A stretch of 64,000 nt of DNA from Blastocatellia bacterium. GTDB lineage: Bacteria; Acidobacteriota; Blastocatellia; HR10. The stretch is taken from positions 1-64,000 of the forward strand of contig JANWYV010000053.1 of the NCBI GenBank assembly GCA_025055075.1, read 5' to 3'. The notes below the pieces were generated by a model that saw only the letters and a program-made list of their open reading frames with translations, was not told where the DNA came from and ran no database searches. This document shows positions 36,288 to 44,494 of this stretch, piece after piece. The translations under genes were made by a program, and so were the position numbers. Each line of letters begins with the position of its first letter. Positions within the stretch are counted from its first letter, which is position 1.

Positions 36288-36301
36288 CTCGGCGCGCCGA
36301 G
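36288..36301. repeat. 14-base perfect palindrome after the DUF336 gene
   Basis: CTCGGCGCGCCGAG in the 100-base gap between the GlcG-like gene and yggS. It could be the stem of a transcription stop for the galU operon, but no T-run follows, so this is uncertain. Confidence 0.3.
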
Positions 36302-36320
36302 AGGGCGGGAGAGGGGAAGT

Positions 36321-36350
36321 TTGCTCTCAGCGCAGCGCGTTTGATATACT
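36321..36350 (+). promoter_or_regulatory. Sigma70-type promoter of the yggS-yggT pair
   Basis: TTGCTC (36321-36326), 18 bases, TATACT (36345-36350). The predicted start, near 36357, almost touches the GTG at 36358 and the ATG at 36361, suggesting a leaderless mRNA. Confidence 0.5.
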
Positions 36351-36360
36351 GCCCGAAGTG

Positions 36361-37056
36361 ATGTCGGAAGAGATTGCCGAACGCGTCGCGCTCGTGCGCG
36401 AGCGGATTCGCCGCGCTGCTGAACGCGCGGGGCGCTCGTCCGAAGAGATCACGCTCGTGGCGGTGACAAAAGGCGTGGAGGTGGAGCGCATTCGCGCAGC
36501 GATCGCCGCCGGGCTCACTCATTTTGGCGAGAATCGCGTTCAGGAAGCGGAGCGGAAGATCACCGAAATCCATGCCCCGATCGTCTGGCATTTGGTCGGA
36601 CATCTGCAATCGAATAAGGCGAGGCGGGCCGTTCAACTCTTCCACGCGATCCATTCGCTCGATAGTCTTCGGTTGGCCGAACGGCTCGATCGCATCGCCG
36701 GCGAGTTGGGGCGTACGATCCCTGTCTTGCTGCAGGTGGATCTGGCGGGGGAGCCAACGAAGTTCGGCATCCCCGTGGATCAGCTCATCGAGGTGGCGCG
36801 CGGATGTCGTCCTCTGCGGCATCTCAGCGTCCGGGGATTAATGGCCATCCCCCCATACTTTGAGGATCCCGAGCGCGTGCGTCCCTATTTTCGCCGATTG
36901 GCCGAATGCTTGCGGGAACTGAACGCGCGGGAGATCTTCGAGCCGCCGCTCCGAGATCTCTCGATGGGCATGAGCCACGATTTCGAAGTCGCCATCGAGG
37001 AAGGAGCGACCATGGTCCGCATCGGACGCGCGATCTTCGGAGAACGTCAGCCATGA
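36361..37056 (+). CDS. YggS-family PLP-homeostasis protein
   Basis: A 231-residue TIM-barrel protein that binds pyridoxal phosphate. [17 protein letters not shown] contains the PLP Lys, then [75 protein letters not shown] and the phosphate-binding [28 protein letters not shown]. Homologues (YggS/PROSC) balance cellular PLP and amino-acid pools. ATG 36361 or GTG 36358 both fit; neither has an SD. Its stop overlaps the yggT-like ATG (ATGA), a common pairing. Confidence 0.93.
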   Translation: MSEEIAERVALVRERIRRAAERAGRSSEEITLVAVTKGVEVERIRAAIAAGLTHFGENRVQEAERKITEIHAPIVWHLVGHLQSNKARRAVQLFHAIHSLDSLRLAERLDRIAGELGRTIPVLLQVDLAGEPTKFGIPVDQLIEVARGCRPLRHLSVRGLMAIPPYFEDPERVRPYFRRLAECLRELNAREIFEPPLRDLSMGMSHDFEVAIEEGATMVRIGRAIFGERQP

Positions 37057-37658
37057 ACGTCGTGGGATTCGTCTTCGAAGCGATCCGGGGATTCCTATGG
37101 GTGGTGTTCGCGCTCGCAGTGGGATTGGTCGTGGCGCGAATGGTCGTGGACGGATTGCGCTTGAATCCTTTCGGGTGGTTCCCCTACGTGATCCGACGGT
37201 GGAGCGAGCCGTTACTCATGCCCTTGCGGCGCAATCCGCTGGCGTTCACTTCGCGATACGATCTGGCGCCCATCCTCTTCCTCATTCTGGCGATCCTCGT
37301 GCTCGCCTTCGGCCTGCATTTCGTGAGCGATGTGCATCGCGCCGTGATTGGGTTCTGGATCGCCGCGCGGTTCTTCGCGCAAGGCGAGCTCGGTCCTGGC
37401 GCGCGGCATCTCATCGGGCACGTGCTTTTGCTCGCGCTCTCGGTGGCGATGATCTGCGTCATCTTCGGCGTCGTCTTCTCTTGGATCGGCGTGTATCGCG
37501 GGCGACTTGTGCGCTTCATTTGGTGGGGGTTCGAGCGGATCACGACTCCGCTGCGACGGGTGGTGCCTCCACTGGGGATGTTCGATCTGACGCCGCTTGC
37601 GGCGTATTTCATCCTCCTGATCCTCTCGTGGATCGTGCAGGTCACGTTCTTCGGATAG
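37053..37658 (+). CDS. YggT-family membrane protein (two-domain)
   Basis: A 201-residue integral membrane protein. Two YggT-like halves each have a hydrophobic pair around a conserved turn: WFPYVIRRWSEPLLMPLRR in the first and GFERITTPLRRVVPPLGMFDLTPLAAYFILLIL in the second. Membrane segments lie at about residues 8-28, 70-90, 122-150 and 180-199. YggT proteins are often next to yggS and are linked to osmotic tolerance or cell-division-associated membrane functions. The overlap ATGA suggests coupled translation. Confidence 0.88.
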   Translation: MNVVGFVFEAIRGFLWVVFALAVGLVVARMVVDGLRLNPFGWFPYVIRRWSEPLLMPLRRNPLAFTSRYDLAPILFLILAILVLAFGLHFVSDVHRAVIGFWIAARFFAQGELGPGARHLIGHVLLLALSVAMICVIFGVVFSWIGVYRGRLVRFIWWGFERITTPLRRVVPPLGMFDLTPLAAYFILLILSWIVQVTFFG

Positions 37659-37702
37659 CGCGAACGCACATCTGGCCCTTGCGTTCGGCGAGAGGATGAC
37701 AA

Positions 37703-37948
37703 ATGTCGCATCGTCCCATCAACGTGCGGACCTATGCGGGGTATCGGGGAGAGCAGCGCCCAACGGCGTTTGAGCGCGATGGGCGATGGGTCTTGGTGGA
37801 GGAGATCATTGAGGAAGTGGTGGAGCTGAGCGAAGGGCGAGTCTGGAGGCGGTTTCGGGTTCGCGCCGAAGGAGGCCTTCTTCTCACTCTGCGGCGCGAT
37901 GAGCGACTCGGCGCATGGTTCTTGGAGGAAGAGCGCAAGGAACGCTGA
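37703..37948 (+). CDS. Small conserved protein (DUF6504-like)
   Basis: An 81-residue soluble protein: RPTAFERDGRWVLVEEIIEEVVE, then WRRFRVRAEGGLLLTLRRDERLGAWFLEEE. This beta-rich pattern of two halves resembles DUF6504-type proteins, which often accompany DNA-repair polymerases; the match is from memory. No such polymerase is adjacent. It follows the yggT-like gene by 44 bases. Confidence 0.55.
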   Translation: MSHRPINVRTYAGYRGEQRPTAFERDGRWVLVEEIIEEVVELSEGRVWRRFRVRAEGGLLLTLRRDERLGAWFLEEERKER

Positions 37949-37992
37949 GCGCGATGCGTCTCCTCGATGGTGTCCCATGGTTCACGCCGTGC

Positions 37993-38021
37993 TTGCGAAA
38001 TAGCAGCGATTCCCGTAGTAT
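37993..38021 (+). promoter_or_regulatory. Sigma70-type promoter of mqnA
   Basis: TTGCGA (37993-37998), exactly 17 bases, TAGTAT (38016-38021). The predicted start near 38028 gives a leader of about 40 bases with AGGGA before the GTG. Confidence 0.5.
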
Positions 38022-38066
38022 AGCGGGCGGGATGTCGAATTCGAGCGACAGAGGGAACGTGCGGCG

Positions 38067-38894
38067 GTGACGGAGCGGACGGAGAAGCCGGTGATCGCGG
38101 CCTCGACCTACTTGAATTCAGCACCTTTGTGCTACAGCTTCCTTCACGGGTCTCTTCGTGAGGCCGTTCTCTTTCTCCCTCACGCGGCGCCTTCGACCTG
38201 CAGCGAGCTATTGCGGGATGGTCAGGTGGATGCGGCCCTGATCCCCGTCATCGAGTATCAGCGGATCGAAAATGCAGCGGTCGTTCCTGGAGTCGCCGTC
38301 GTCTCCCCGCATGAGGTGCGGAGCGTTTTCCTCGCGTCGCGCGTGCCGATGGAGCGCGTGCGGCGCGTCGCGCTGGACATCTCCTCGCGAACTGGTGCCA
38401 CTCTGACGCGCATTTTTTTCGAGCACTTTTTGGATCGTCGCGTGCAGTACATTCCCTGGCCGCCCGATGTGGACGCTATGCTCGCGGTCGCCGATGCTGC
38501 CCTTCTGATTGGAGATCCGGCCCTTCAGGTGCGCTATCATCGTTCGGACCTTCGCTTCTACGACTACGCGCGGCTGTGGCGGGAATACACGGGGAAGCCG
38601 TTAGTCTTCGCTTTTTGGGCTGTGCGAGAGGATCGTTGGAGGCATGGAGCGGTCGTGGACTTCCAGCAAGCGAGGGAGGAAGGGCTGCGACATCGGGATC
38701 AGATCATCGCGCGATATGCGGAGACGCTGCGCCTGCCGCTGGAGTTCCTTCGGCTGTATTTGGAGGAATCGGTCACGTACGACCTGGATGAGGAGGGAAT
38801 CGCCAGCCTCGCGCTGTTTTACGATCTCGCGCATCGCGTGGGAGTGGTGAGTGACGTGAAGCCGTTGCGATTTCTCTCAGTGCGAAGCGGATGA
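38067..38894 (+). CDS. mqnA: Chorismate dehydratase (menaquinone, futalosine pathway)
   Basis: A 275-residue periplasmic-binding-protein-like enzyme that dehydrates chorismate to 3-[(1-carboxyvinyl)oxy]benzoate, the first step of futalosine-route menaquinone synthesis. AASTYLNSAPLCYSFL, PSTCSELLRDGQVDAALIPVIEYQ, LDISSRTGATLTRIFFEHFL, ALLIGDPAL and LWREYTGKPLVFAFWAVRED are characteristic. The start is a GTG at 38067. No other mqn gene is visible. It overlaps the OmpA-family gene by ATGA. Confidence 0.93.
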   Translation: MTERTEKPVIAASTYLNSAPLCYSFLHGSLREAVLFLPHAAPSTCSELLRDGQVDAALIPVIEYQRIENAAVVPGVAVVSPHEVRSVFLASRVPMERVRRVALDISSRTGATLTRIFFEHFLDRRVQYIPWPPDVDAMLAVADAALLIGDPALQVRYHRSDLRFYDYARLWREYTGKPLVFAFWAVREDRWRHGAVVDFQQAREEGLRHRDQIIARYAETLRLPLEFLRLYLEESVTYDLDEEGIASLALFYDLAHRVGVVSDVKPLRFLSVRSG

Positions 38895-41089
38895 GGAGGG
38901 GTGCCGTGAGGCGACGCTCGCTGTTGTGGCTCGTCGTTATCCTTTGGTGTGGCGTGCGCTCGATCGCAGGACAGCAGGCACCAGCACCCTCGCCCATGAC
39001 CTCGACATTCGTCGGCGGATCGAGCACGGGATTATTTGGGACGTGGAGCGCGCGCACATTGCGTCGGGGCGAATGGACCTGGGGCGTCTTCTGGAACAAC
39101 TTCGATCGGGACCCTGGGGACATTGATGTCAACCAGATCCCCGTGAATTTCACGTTGGGGTTGACGGATCGGATCGAGGTCTTCGGCACGATTGATTTCT
39201 TTCAGCAGGTGACGACGCGTCAGCCGTTCCTGCTGAGTGGCAGCGGATTCAATCTCGGGCGCCTGCGCTTCGGAGGGCCAGGAGCTGATCCCATTCGCGC
39301 CTTCGGTCCACCGCGAGGCGGGCGAGATGGAACGGCCTTCTTCCCGGGGACGAGTGCGCCGGGCGGAGGCATTCTTCCCGCCCTTGGGGCTTTGGCCTTT
39401 CGATATCCAGGATTCGGGCCGTTCGATCGGCCGAGCTATTACAACGACTTTCCTTTCTTCCCCTTCACTGATGAGAGCGGCCCGCGCATGTCCTCAAACG
39501 GATTGGGGAATTTCACGCTGGGGATGAAGGTGGGGCTCTCCGATCCCGATCGGCGCTTCGCGTGGAGCGCCGCAGCGCTGCTTCGGTTGCCATCGGCTCG
39601 CCATTATTCTGCGCTCGCTCATGGCCGCGGCGCAGGAGTCGTGGACGGGGGGGTGGCGCTGATCTTCAGCGAGACCTTTTGGGGGGAGCGCCTGCGTCTG
39701 CATCAAAACCTCGGATACATCGCCACGGGCAGCGTGCATCGAGGGGGGGTGAAGATCCTCGATCGCCGCGATGAGCTGCTGCTCAATGCCGGATTAGAGC
39801 TAGGGCTTCATCACTCGGTGATCTACACGGCCGAGCTGAACTCGAAGGTCTTCGTCGGAGGCGGGACGCCGAACCTGAATCCCGTGAATCCATTGGATCT
39901 ACTCCTTGGCGCGCGGTTTCTGTTCAGCGAAGGGCGGATTCAACTCGGCGGCGGATGGCGCATGTTCCTGACAAACGCCGATCGGCGCGCCTTCTTCTCC
40001 GAAGATCCGATCTTGGTCACCGTGAATAAGGACGATGCCAATGGCTTTGTCATCACGTTGAGTCTTGGACGTCGCAAGGCGCGCCCGACGCCTCCGCCGC
40101 CGAATCGGCCTCCGGTCATCACGGCATTGGAAGCGGACAAGGAGCAGGTGACCGATGGCGAGCCCATCCAATTCACGGCCCGCGCGTATGATCCTGATGG
40201 CGACTTCCTCATCTACACCTGGGAGACGACAGCCGGACGCATCAGGGGCACCGGCCCAAGCGTCACCCTCGAAACCAGAGGCGTGAATCCGAACATCGGT
40301 GCGCCTCCCGTTCGCGTGACGGTAACGGTCACCGTGGACGATGGCCGCGGCGGATCGGATACGGCTAGTAAGACGGTCACGGTCTTGGCGCCCACTCCGC
40401 CACCTCCACCGCCTCCACCACCTCCGCCGAACCGTCCGCCGCGCATCGAAGCAATCGAGATCACCGTCGTAGGCACGCCTCAAATCGCCGGGCAGTTCAC
40501 CGATGGCGATCTGCTCGCCATTCGCGCCGTGGCGACGGATCCGGACGGCGATCCGCTCTCCTACAGTTGGTCGTCCTCGCTTGGCGTGATCGAAGGGACG
40601 GGACCTGAGGTGCGGCTCAATACGACGGGCTTCACGGCGGGGCCGGGCGCGCCGCCGGTCTCGGTCACGATCGCGCTGCGAGTGGAGGATGGACGCGGGG
40701 GGACCGATTCCGATTCACGCACGATCCTCGTGCATTCGCTTCCGCGTCCGACGCCTATTCGGGCGGGCGAACTCTTCTTCCCACAGAATACGGCTCGGAT
40801 CACCAACGAGCATAAGGCAGCGCTAGACGACGTCGCGGATCGGTTGCTCCGAGACCCGCGCGCGCGTTTGGTGATCATGGCCTATGCCGATCGTAGCGAA
40901 GTGCGAAACGTGGCGCGACGCCGAGCCGAGAACGCGCGGGCATATCTGGTCACGAGTCGGGGCATTGATCCCGCGCGCATCATCATTCGGGTCATTGGCG
41001 CTGCGCGGCCCCATCCGAGTGGGGAGCGCCGGATGAACCGCCGTCTGGAGTTGTGGATTGTGCCGGAAGGGGCTGAGATGCCTCGGTGA
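38891..41089 (+). CDS. OmpA-family outer-membrane protein with Ig/PKD-type domains
   Basis: A 732-residue exported protein: signal peptide at about 1-27 (SLLWLVVILWCGVRSIAGQ); a beta-barrel-like region to about 395 (FTLGLTDRIEVFGTIDFFQQ, LNAGLELGLHHSVIY). Two Ig/PKD-like domains follow (about 408-505 and 520-615; each has ARAYDPDGDFLIYTW or ATDPDGDPLSYSW), separated by runs of Pro. The OmpA-like peptidoglycan-binding domain is at 630-725 (LVIMAYADRSEVRNVARRRAENARAYL ... RRMNRRLELWIV), with the Asp and Arg that bind diaminopimelate in place. It probably tethers the outer membrane to the wall while the Ig domains span the periplasm. Confidence 0.85.
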   Translation: MRRGAVRRRSLLWLVVILWCGVRSIAGQQAPAPSPMTSTFVGGSSTGLFGTWSARTLRRGEWTWGVFWNNFDRDPGDIDVNQIPVNFTLGLTDRIEVFGTIDFFQQVTTRQPFLLSGSGFNLGRLRFGGPGADPIRAFGPPRGGRDGTAFFPGTSAPGGGILPALGALAFRYPGFGPFDRPSYYNDFPFFPFTDESGPRMSSNGLGNFTLGMKVGLSDPDRRFAWSAAALLRLPSARHYSALAHGRGAGVVDGGVALIFSETFWGERLRLHQNLGYIATGSVHRGGVKILDRRDELLLNAGLELGLHHSVIYTAELNSKVFVGGGTPNLNPVNPLDLLLGARFLFSEGRIQLGGGWRMFLTNADRRAFFSEDPILVTVNKDDANGFVITLSLGRRKARPTPPPPNRPPVITALEADKEQVTDGEPIQFTARAYDPDGDFLIYTWETTAGRIRGTGPSVTLETRGVNPNIGAPPVRVTVTVTVDDGRGGSDTASKTVTVLAPTPPPPPPPPPPPNRPPRIEAIEITVVGTPQIAGQFTDGDLLAIRAVATDPDGDPLSYSWSSSLGVIEGTGPEVRLNTTGFTAGPGAPPVSVTIALRVEDGRGGTDSDSRTILVHSLPRPTPIRAGELFFPQNTARITNEHKAALDDVADRLLRDPRARLVIMAYADRSEVRNVARRRAENARAYLVTSRGIDPARIIIRVIGAARPHPSGERRMNRRLELWIVPEGAEMPR

Positions 41090-41144
41090 TCCCCGAGGCG
41101 ATCGCCCCTTCCATCGGACGATTCGCAAGGTCTTCTTCCCGAAA

Positions 41145-41171
41145 GGGAGAGAAATTTTGGAACTCTCTCCC
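41145..41171 (+). terminator. Possible hairpin between the OmpA-family gene and the secretion cluster
   Basis: GGGAGAGA and TCTCTCCC pair perfectly around an 11-base loop, and outer CCATCG/CGATGG could extend it. There is no T-run, so it may act as a weak terminator or mRNA-end stabiliser. Confidence 0.35.
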
Positions 41172-41221
41172 GATGGAGGCGTCCCTTCTAATGGCCTGGC
41201 GAAAGTGGTATCATACAGGAG

Positions 41222-41830
41222 ATGATGCGCGTGTGGATCAATTTGGCCAGCGAACCCTTCCGCAATCGCCGCGCCTGGATTGTGGGAGTTGGCCTTTTGG
41301 TGGGCGTATGCGTAGGGGGAAGCCTGCTGCTTGCGGCGCGAGCCCGGAATGTCGCGCAGCAGGCGGAAGCTCTGACGGAATTGGTCGAGCAGCAGGAGGG
41401 GGAGATTCGACGCCTCCGACAGCAAATCCCCCCGCCGGTTGCCCCGGAGCAACTCTCTCCTCTGGAACGTGAAGCTTGGCGCGCGGCCGCCGCGCTGATC
41501 GAGCGACGCGTCTTCCCCTGGTCCCGCCTTTTGCAAGACATCGAGCGAAGTCTCGGCGCAGATGCCCGTGTGACGACGATTCGCGTCGCCTCCGAGGAGA
41601 CGGCTTCGGTGGATGTCCTGAATCCCGGGCGCGCCCCAGTTCGAGTCGCGCTCACGCTGATCGGCCGACGACTTGACGACGTGCTGCAGGTGATGGAACG
41701 GTTGCGCGCTTCCGGTCGCTTTCGGGACTTCCGGCCTAGAAAACAGAGCCCTTTGGAAGGAACCGAGGAAGTCGAATACGAGCTGGAGGTGACTTATTTC
41801 CCTGAGCCTCGCCACGGAGGGGGAGGATGA
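41222..41830 (+). CDS. PilN-like secretion/pilus assembly protein
   Basis: A 202-residue inner-membrane protein: a short cytoplasmic start with INLASEPFRNRR (the PilN-type INL motif that binds PilM), a membrane segment at about 20-40 (IVGVGLLVGVCVGGSLLLAA), a coiled coil (LTELVEQQEGEIRRLRQQI), then a ferredoxin-like domain. AGGAG abuts the first ATG; ATG 41225 or GTG 41231 are alternative starts with better SD spacing. It overlaps the next gene by ATGA and opens a ten-gene cluster. Confidence 0.8.
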   Translation: MMRVWINLASEPFRNRRAWIVGVGLLVGVCVGGSLLLAARARNVAQQAEALTELVEQQEGEIRRLRQQIPPPVAPEQLSPLEREAWRAAAALIERRVFPWSRLLQDIERSLGADARVTTIRVASEETASVDVLNPGRAPVRVALTLIGRRLDDVLQVMERLRASGRFRDFRPRKQSPLEGTEEVEYELEVTYFPEPRHGGGG

Positions 41831-42516
41831 GCGCCGCGACCTTCGTGTTTCGAAATGGGCGCCTCTGGCGAGCGAAGCGGCTGGGCGCCATCGAAGGGTT
41901 CCTTTTGTTAGGCGCTCTGGCAGCGATAGCGACCGTTGGGGCCTTCTTCTGGTCCCTGGAACGTCACCAACAGCGGGTGGCGGAGTTGGAGCGACGATTC
42001 CGCGAAAATCAGGAGATGATCGCCTTGCTGCGACAACGCGTGGCCGCCGCACAAGCCGGTTCCCGAACAGAGGCGCCGACGCCTGAGGCGGTCCGCCGAA
42101 GCCTCCATCGCTTCGAACACACGTATCTCCCAGATTCGGATACCGGTCTCTCGCGAGTGCTCACCGAGGTCAATCGCATCGCACAGGAGAGCGGTGTCCT
42201 TCTCTCTTCGGACATCATGTTCAATCCGATGGAGGAGGCCGAATTTCGAGCGGGAACGGGCACGGCGGCACGGATGGGCGGACGCGGCTTTTATCCCGGA
42301 CTGCGCCTGTCCTTCACCGTGAGCGGTGAATATGCGAGCATGCGCCGCTTTCTGGCGGCGCTCGAACGCAGTCCGCTTTTGCTGATCGTGGAGTCCTTGG
42401 CGTTGAAGAGTGTGGAGGAGCGCGCCACGGCGCGTCCGGCGGCAGCGTCCGGGGGCTCTGTCTCTTTGGAGATCACCATATCCGCCTATTTCCGGCGATC
42501 AGGAGGGGAATCGTGA
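41827..42516 (+). CDS. PilO-like secretion/pilus assembly protein
   Basis: A 229-residue inner-membrane protein. One membrane segment at about 22-42 (AIEGFLLLGALAAIATVGAFFW), a coiled coil (RVAELERRFRENQEMIALLRQRV), and a C-terminal periplasmic ferredoxin-like domain (LRLSFTVSGEYASMRRFLAALERSPLLLIVESLAL) fit PilO, the partner of PilN in the alignment complex. GGGAGG precedes the ATG, and its stop overlaps the next GTG. Confidence 0.78.
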   Translation: MSAATFVFRNGRLWRAKRLGAIEGFLLLGALAAIATVGAFFWSLERHQQRVAELERRFRENQEMIALLRQRVAAAQAGSRTEAPTPEAVRRSLHRFEHTYLPDSDTGLSRVLTEVNRIAQESGVLLSSDIMFNPMEEAEFRAGTGTAARMGGRGFYPGLRLSFTVSGEYASMRRFLAALERSPLLLIVESLALKSVEERATARPAAASGGSVSLEITISAYFRRSGGES

Positions 42517-43589
42517 AGAACGTGGACAAGAAGCGACTCGCGATCTTGAGCGCATTGCTTGTGATCTTAGCCGTCGTCTGGCTTCGAGACGTTGGATCCG
42601 ATCCGGAAGGGACGGCGTTGCATCGGCCGAACCAGACCGTTTCAGCCGGCGGCAACCGGGTCGCGCGTTCATCGGCGCCGACCCCTGGCGGGAGCGCTCT
42701 GGCAGAGGAAGGCTTCCGACCACTCCCGCTCTTCGCGCTTGAAGAGCAGACACGACGCACGGCAGTGGAAGTCGGTCGCAACATCTTCGTGTACTACGTG
42801 CCTCCGACGCCAGTCTCGCCGAAAGAGCCCGCAGGACCGCCGCCTACGATTCGCGTGACCTCGCTCTCACCAGAATCGGTGTACGCGCGCACGGGGGATT
42901 TCGTCCTCTACGTGCGGGGGGAGTCTTTCCCCGAAGACGCCCGCATCGTCGTCAATGGGCGAGAACAACCGACTGAGCGTGTCAGCCCGATGGAGTTGAA
43001 GACGACCATCGGACGTCAATGGATCAGCGCGCCGGGGAAGCTGACGATCCTCGTGCGCAACGATCGCGGGGAGTTCTCCGCGCCCATGACGCTCGCCGTT
43101 TTAGAACCTCCGGCGCCCGAGTACAAGTACGTGGGCCGCATTGCTGATCTCGTGTTTCTGGCCAGTGGCGAGGATCGCTATGCTGTGCGCGTTGGTCAGC
43201 TTGTGGATCAACGACAAGGGAATCGTTGGCGCGTCGTCACTGCCTCGGACACGCACGTGACGATCCAAGACGTCCTTCTCGGCGTGACCCATCGCGTGGA
43301 GATGGAGACGACGCAAACGGCGGCGACAACGCCGGCACCTTCGCCGATGACGCCGTTTGAACGTCGGCGCTTTATTCAAGAACGCCTCCGCCAGCAAATG
43401 GAAGAGATGAGTCCTGAAGAAGAGGAGCCGCCCCCCGATCAAGTCCCGCCCGAGGAGCAGGAGTTATTGCAGAAGCAGCAGCCGCCACCTCAAGGCCCGT
43501 GGGGGCAGCCGATGACGCCCCAACAGATTCGCCAGCAGCTCCAGCAACAGCTTCAGCAATTGAGGAACCGGCCGAATCGAAATTGGTAG
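42513..43589 (+). CDS. Membrane-anchored periplasmic protein, PilP/GspC-like position, with IPT/TIG-type domain
   Basis: A 358-residue protein starting with GTG after AGGAGGGG. A membrane segment lies at about 8-25 (LAILSALLVILAVVWLR). Residues about 105-190 look like an IPT/TIG Ig fold (IRVTSLSPESVYARTGDFVLYVRGESF). Residues 200-262 (YKYVGRIADLVFLASGEDRYAVRVGQLVD ... VTIQDVLLGVTHRVEM) match the homology region of PilP/GspC that docks onto the secretin. The C-terminal 80 residues are Pro/Gln-rich (QLQQQLQQLRNRPNRNW) and look disordered. Its position between PilO and a pilin agrees with the PilP/GspC role. Confidence 0.75.
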   Translation: MKNVDKKRLAILSALLVILAVVWLRDVGSDPEGTALHRPNQTVSAGGNRVARSSAPTPGGSALAEEGFRPLPLFALEEQTRRTAVEVGRNIFVYYVPPTPVSPKEPAGPPPTIRVTSLSPESVYARTGDFVLYVRGESFPEDARIVVNGREQPTERVSPMELKTTIGRQWISAPGKLTILVRNDRGEFSAPMTLAVLEPPAPEYKYVGRIADLVFLASGEDRYAVRVGQLVDQRQGNRWRVVTASDTHVTIQDVLLGVTHRVEMETTQTAATTPAPSPMTPFERRRFIQERLRQQMEEMSPEEEEPPPDQVPPEEQELLQKQQPPPQGPWGQPMTPQQIRQQLQQQLQQLRNRPNRNW

Positions 43590-43619
43590 CATCATGATCC
43601 GCTCGCCTCGGCCGCGTAT

Positions 43620-43625
43620 GGGAGG
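43620..43625 (+). promoter_or_regulatory. Ribosome binding site that sets the pseudopilin start
   Basis: GGGAGG with 7 bases to the ATG at 43633. It makes 43633 a better start than the ATG at 43594, and gives a nine-residue prepilin leader ending in Gly. Confidence 0.7.
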
Positions 43626-43632
43626 CAACCGA

Positions 43633-44487
43633 ATGCGCGCGAGCGCATCCGCTCGCGGATACGCATTGTTGGCGCTGATCGCCGCGATGACCGTGATGGC
43701 AATCCTCATCGCCGGATATGTGCCGCATCTGGTGCGGCAGATGCAGCGCGAGCGCGAGGAGGAGATGCTCTTTCGCGGTCAGCAGATCGTCGAGGCCATC
43801 GCGCAATACGTCCAGATGACCGGTCGGTATCCCTCTTCCTTGGAGGAGCTAGTGCGTGGCTTCGTCATCCAAACGCCACGAGGGATGCGCCGCGTGCGCT
43901 TCCTTCGCCCTTCGGCCCTCATTGATCCGATGACCAACGAAGAATGGAAGGTCGTACGACCCGGCGATCCCGTGTTGCGGCGATTCGTAGAGGCCTACCT
44001 GGAGACCGTCGGGCAATCGGCCAATCCCATGCTCCTGCAGTTCCTGCAACCGGGCGCGGTGATCATGCTACCCGGGCGTCCGCGCTCGGTGCCGACGCAA
44101 CCGGTGCGGCCGGGGCGTCGCACGAGGATGCCAACGCCGAGAACCGTTGCGCCCGATGCCACGGAGGGACTCGCGGAGAGTACGTTGACTTCACCCTCTG
44201 CTGTTCAGGAGGGAGGTGGTGCCGGGCCCATCCTCGGCGTCGTGAGCAAGAGTGAAAAGAAGAGTGTGCGCGTCTACTATGGCTTGGATCGCTATAGCGA
44301 TTGGCCCTTCGTCTTCATCCCTGTTCTCCCGGTCGCCGTGGGAGAAGCGCGCGTTCGCGCCGTCATGAATCCGGTGATGTTCCCGAGCGATCCCTTGGCG
44401 CGCCTGCTGCAGGGCGGCGTCGTCGGTCCGCGCCGCGTGGTCCCGCAGCAGAGGCCCACGATCCAACCGGAAGCTCTTCGGAGGTGA
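43633..44487 (+). CDS. Pseudopilin-like protein lacking Glu5
   Basis: A 284-residue protein with a nine-residue leader MRASASARG followed by YALLALIAAMTVMAILIAGYV, the type IV pilin membrane helix after the peptidase cleavage site. Position 5 of the mature protein is Ala, not the usual Glu. The next part (LFRGQQIVEAIAQYVQMTGRYPSSLEEL) is the standard pseudopilin helix with its YPSSLEEL turn. The rest contains a Pro-rich stretch and a C-terminal region of unknown fold. It is one of three pilin-like genes in the cluster and may be a minor pseudopilin. Confidence 0.78.
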   Translation: MRASASARGYALLALIAAMTVMAILIAGYVPHLVRQMQREREEEMLFRGQQIVEAIAQYVQMTGRYPSSLEELVRGFVIQTPRGMRRVRFLRPSALIDPMTNEEWKVVRPGDPVLRRFVEAYLETVGQSANPMLLQFLQPGAVIMLPGRPRSVPTQPVRPGRRTRMPTPRTVAPDATEGLAESTLTSPSAVQEGGGAGPILGVVSKSEKKSVRVYYGLDRYSDWPFVFIPVLPVAVGEARVRAVMNPVMFPSDPLARLLQGGVVGPRRVVPQQRPTIQPEALRR

Positions 44488-44494
44488 GCACGGC

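Noticed and set aside
40395-40440. CCX-rich low-complexity DNA as a microsatellite
   Set aside because: It encodes the poly-Pro linker of the OmpA-family protein in frame, so I treat it as coding.
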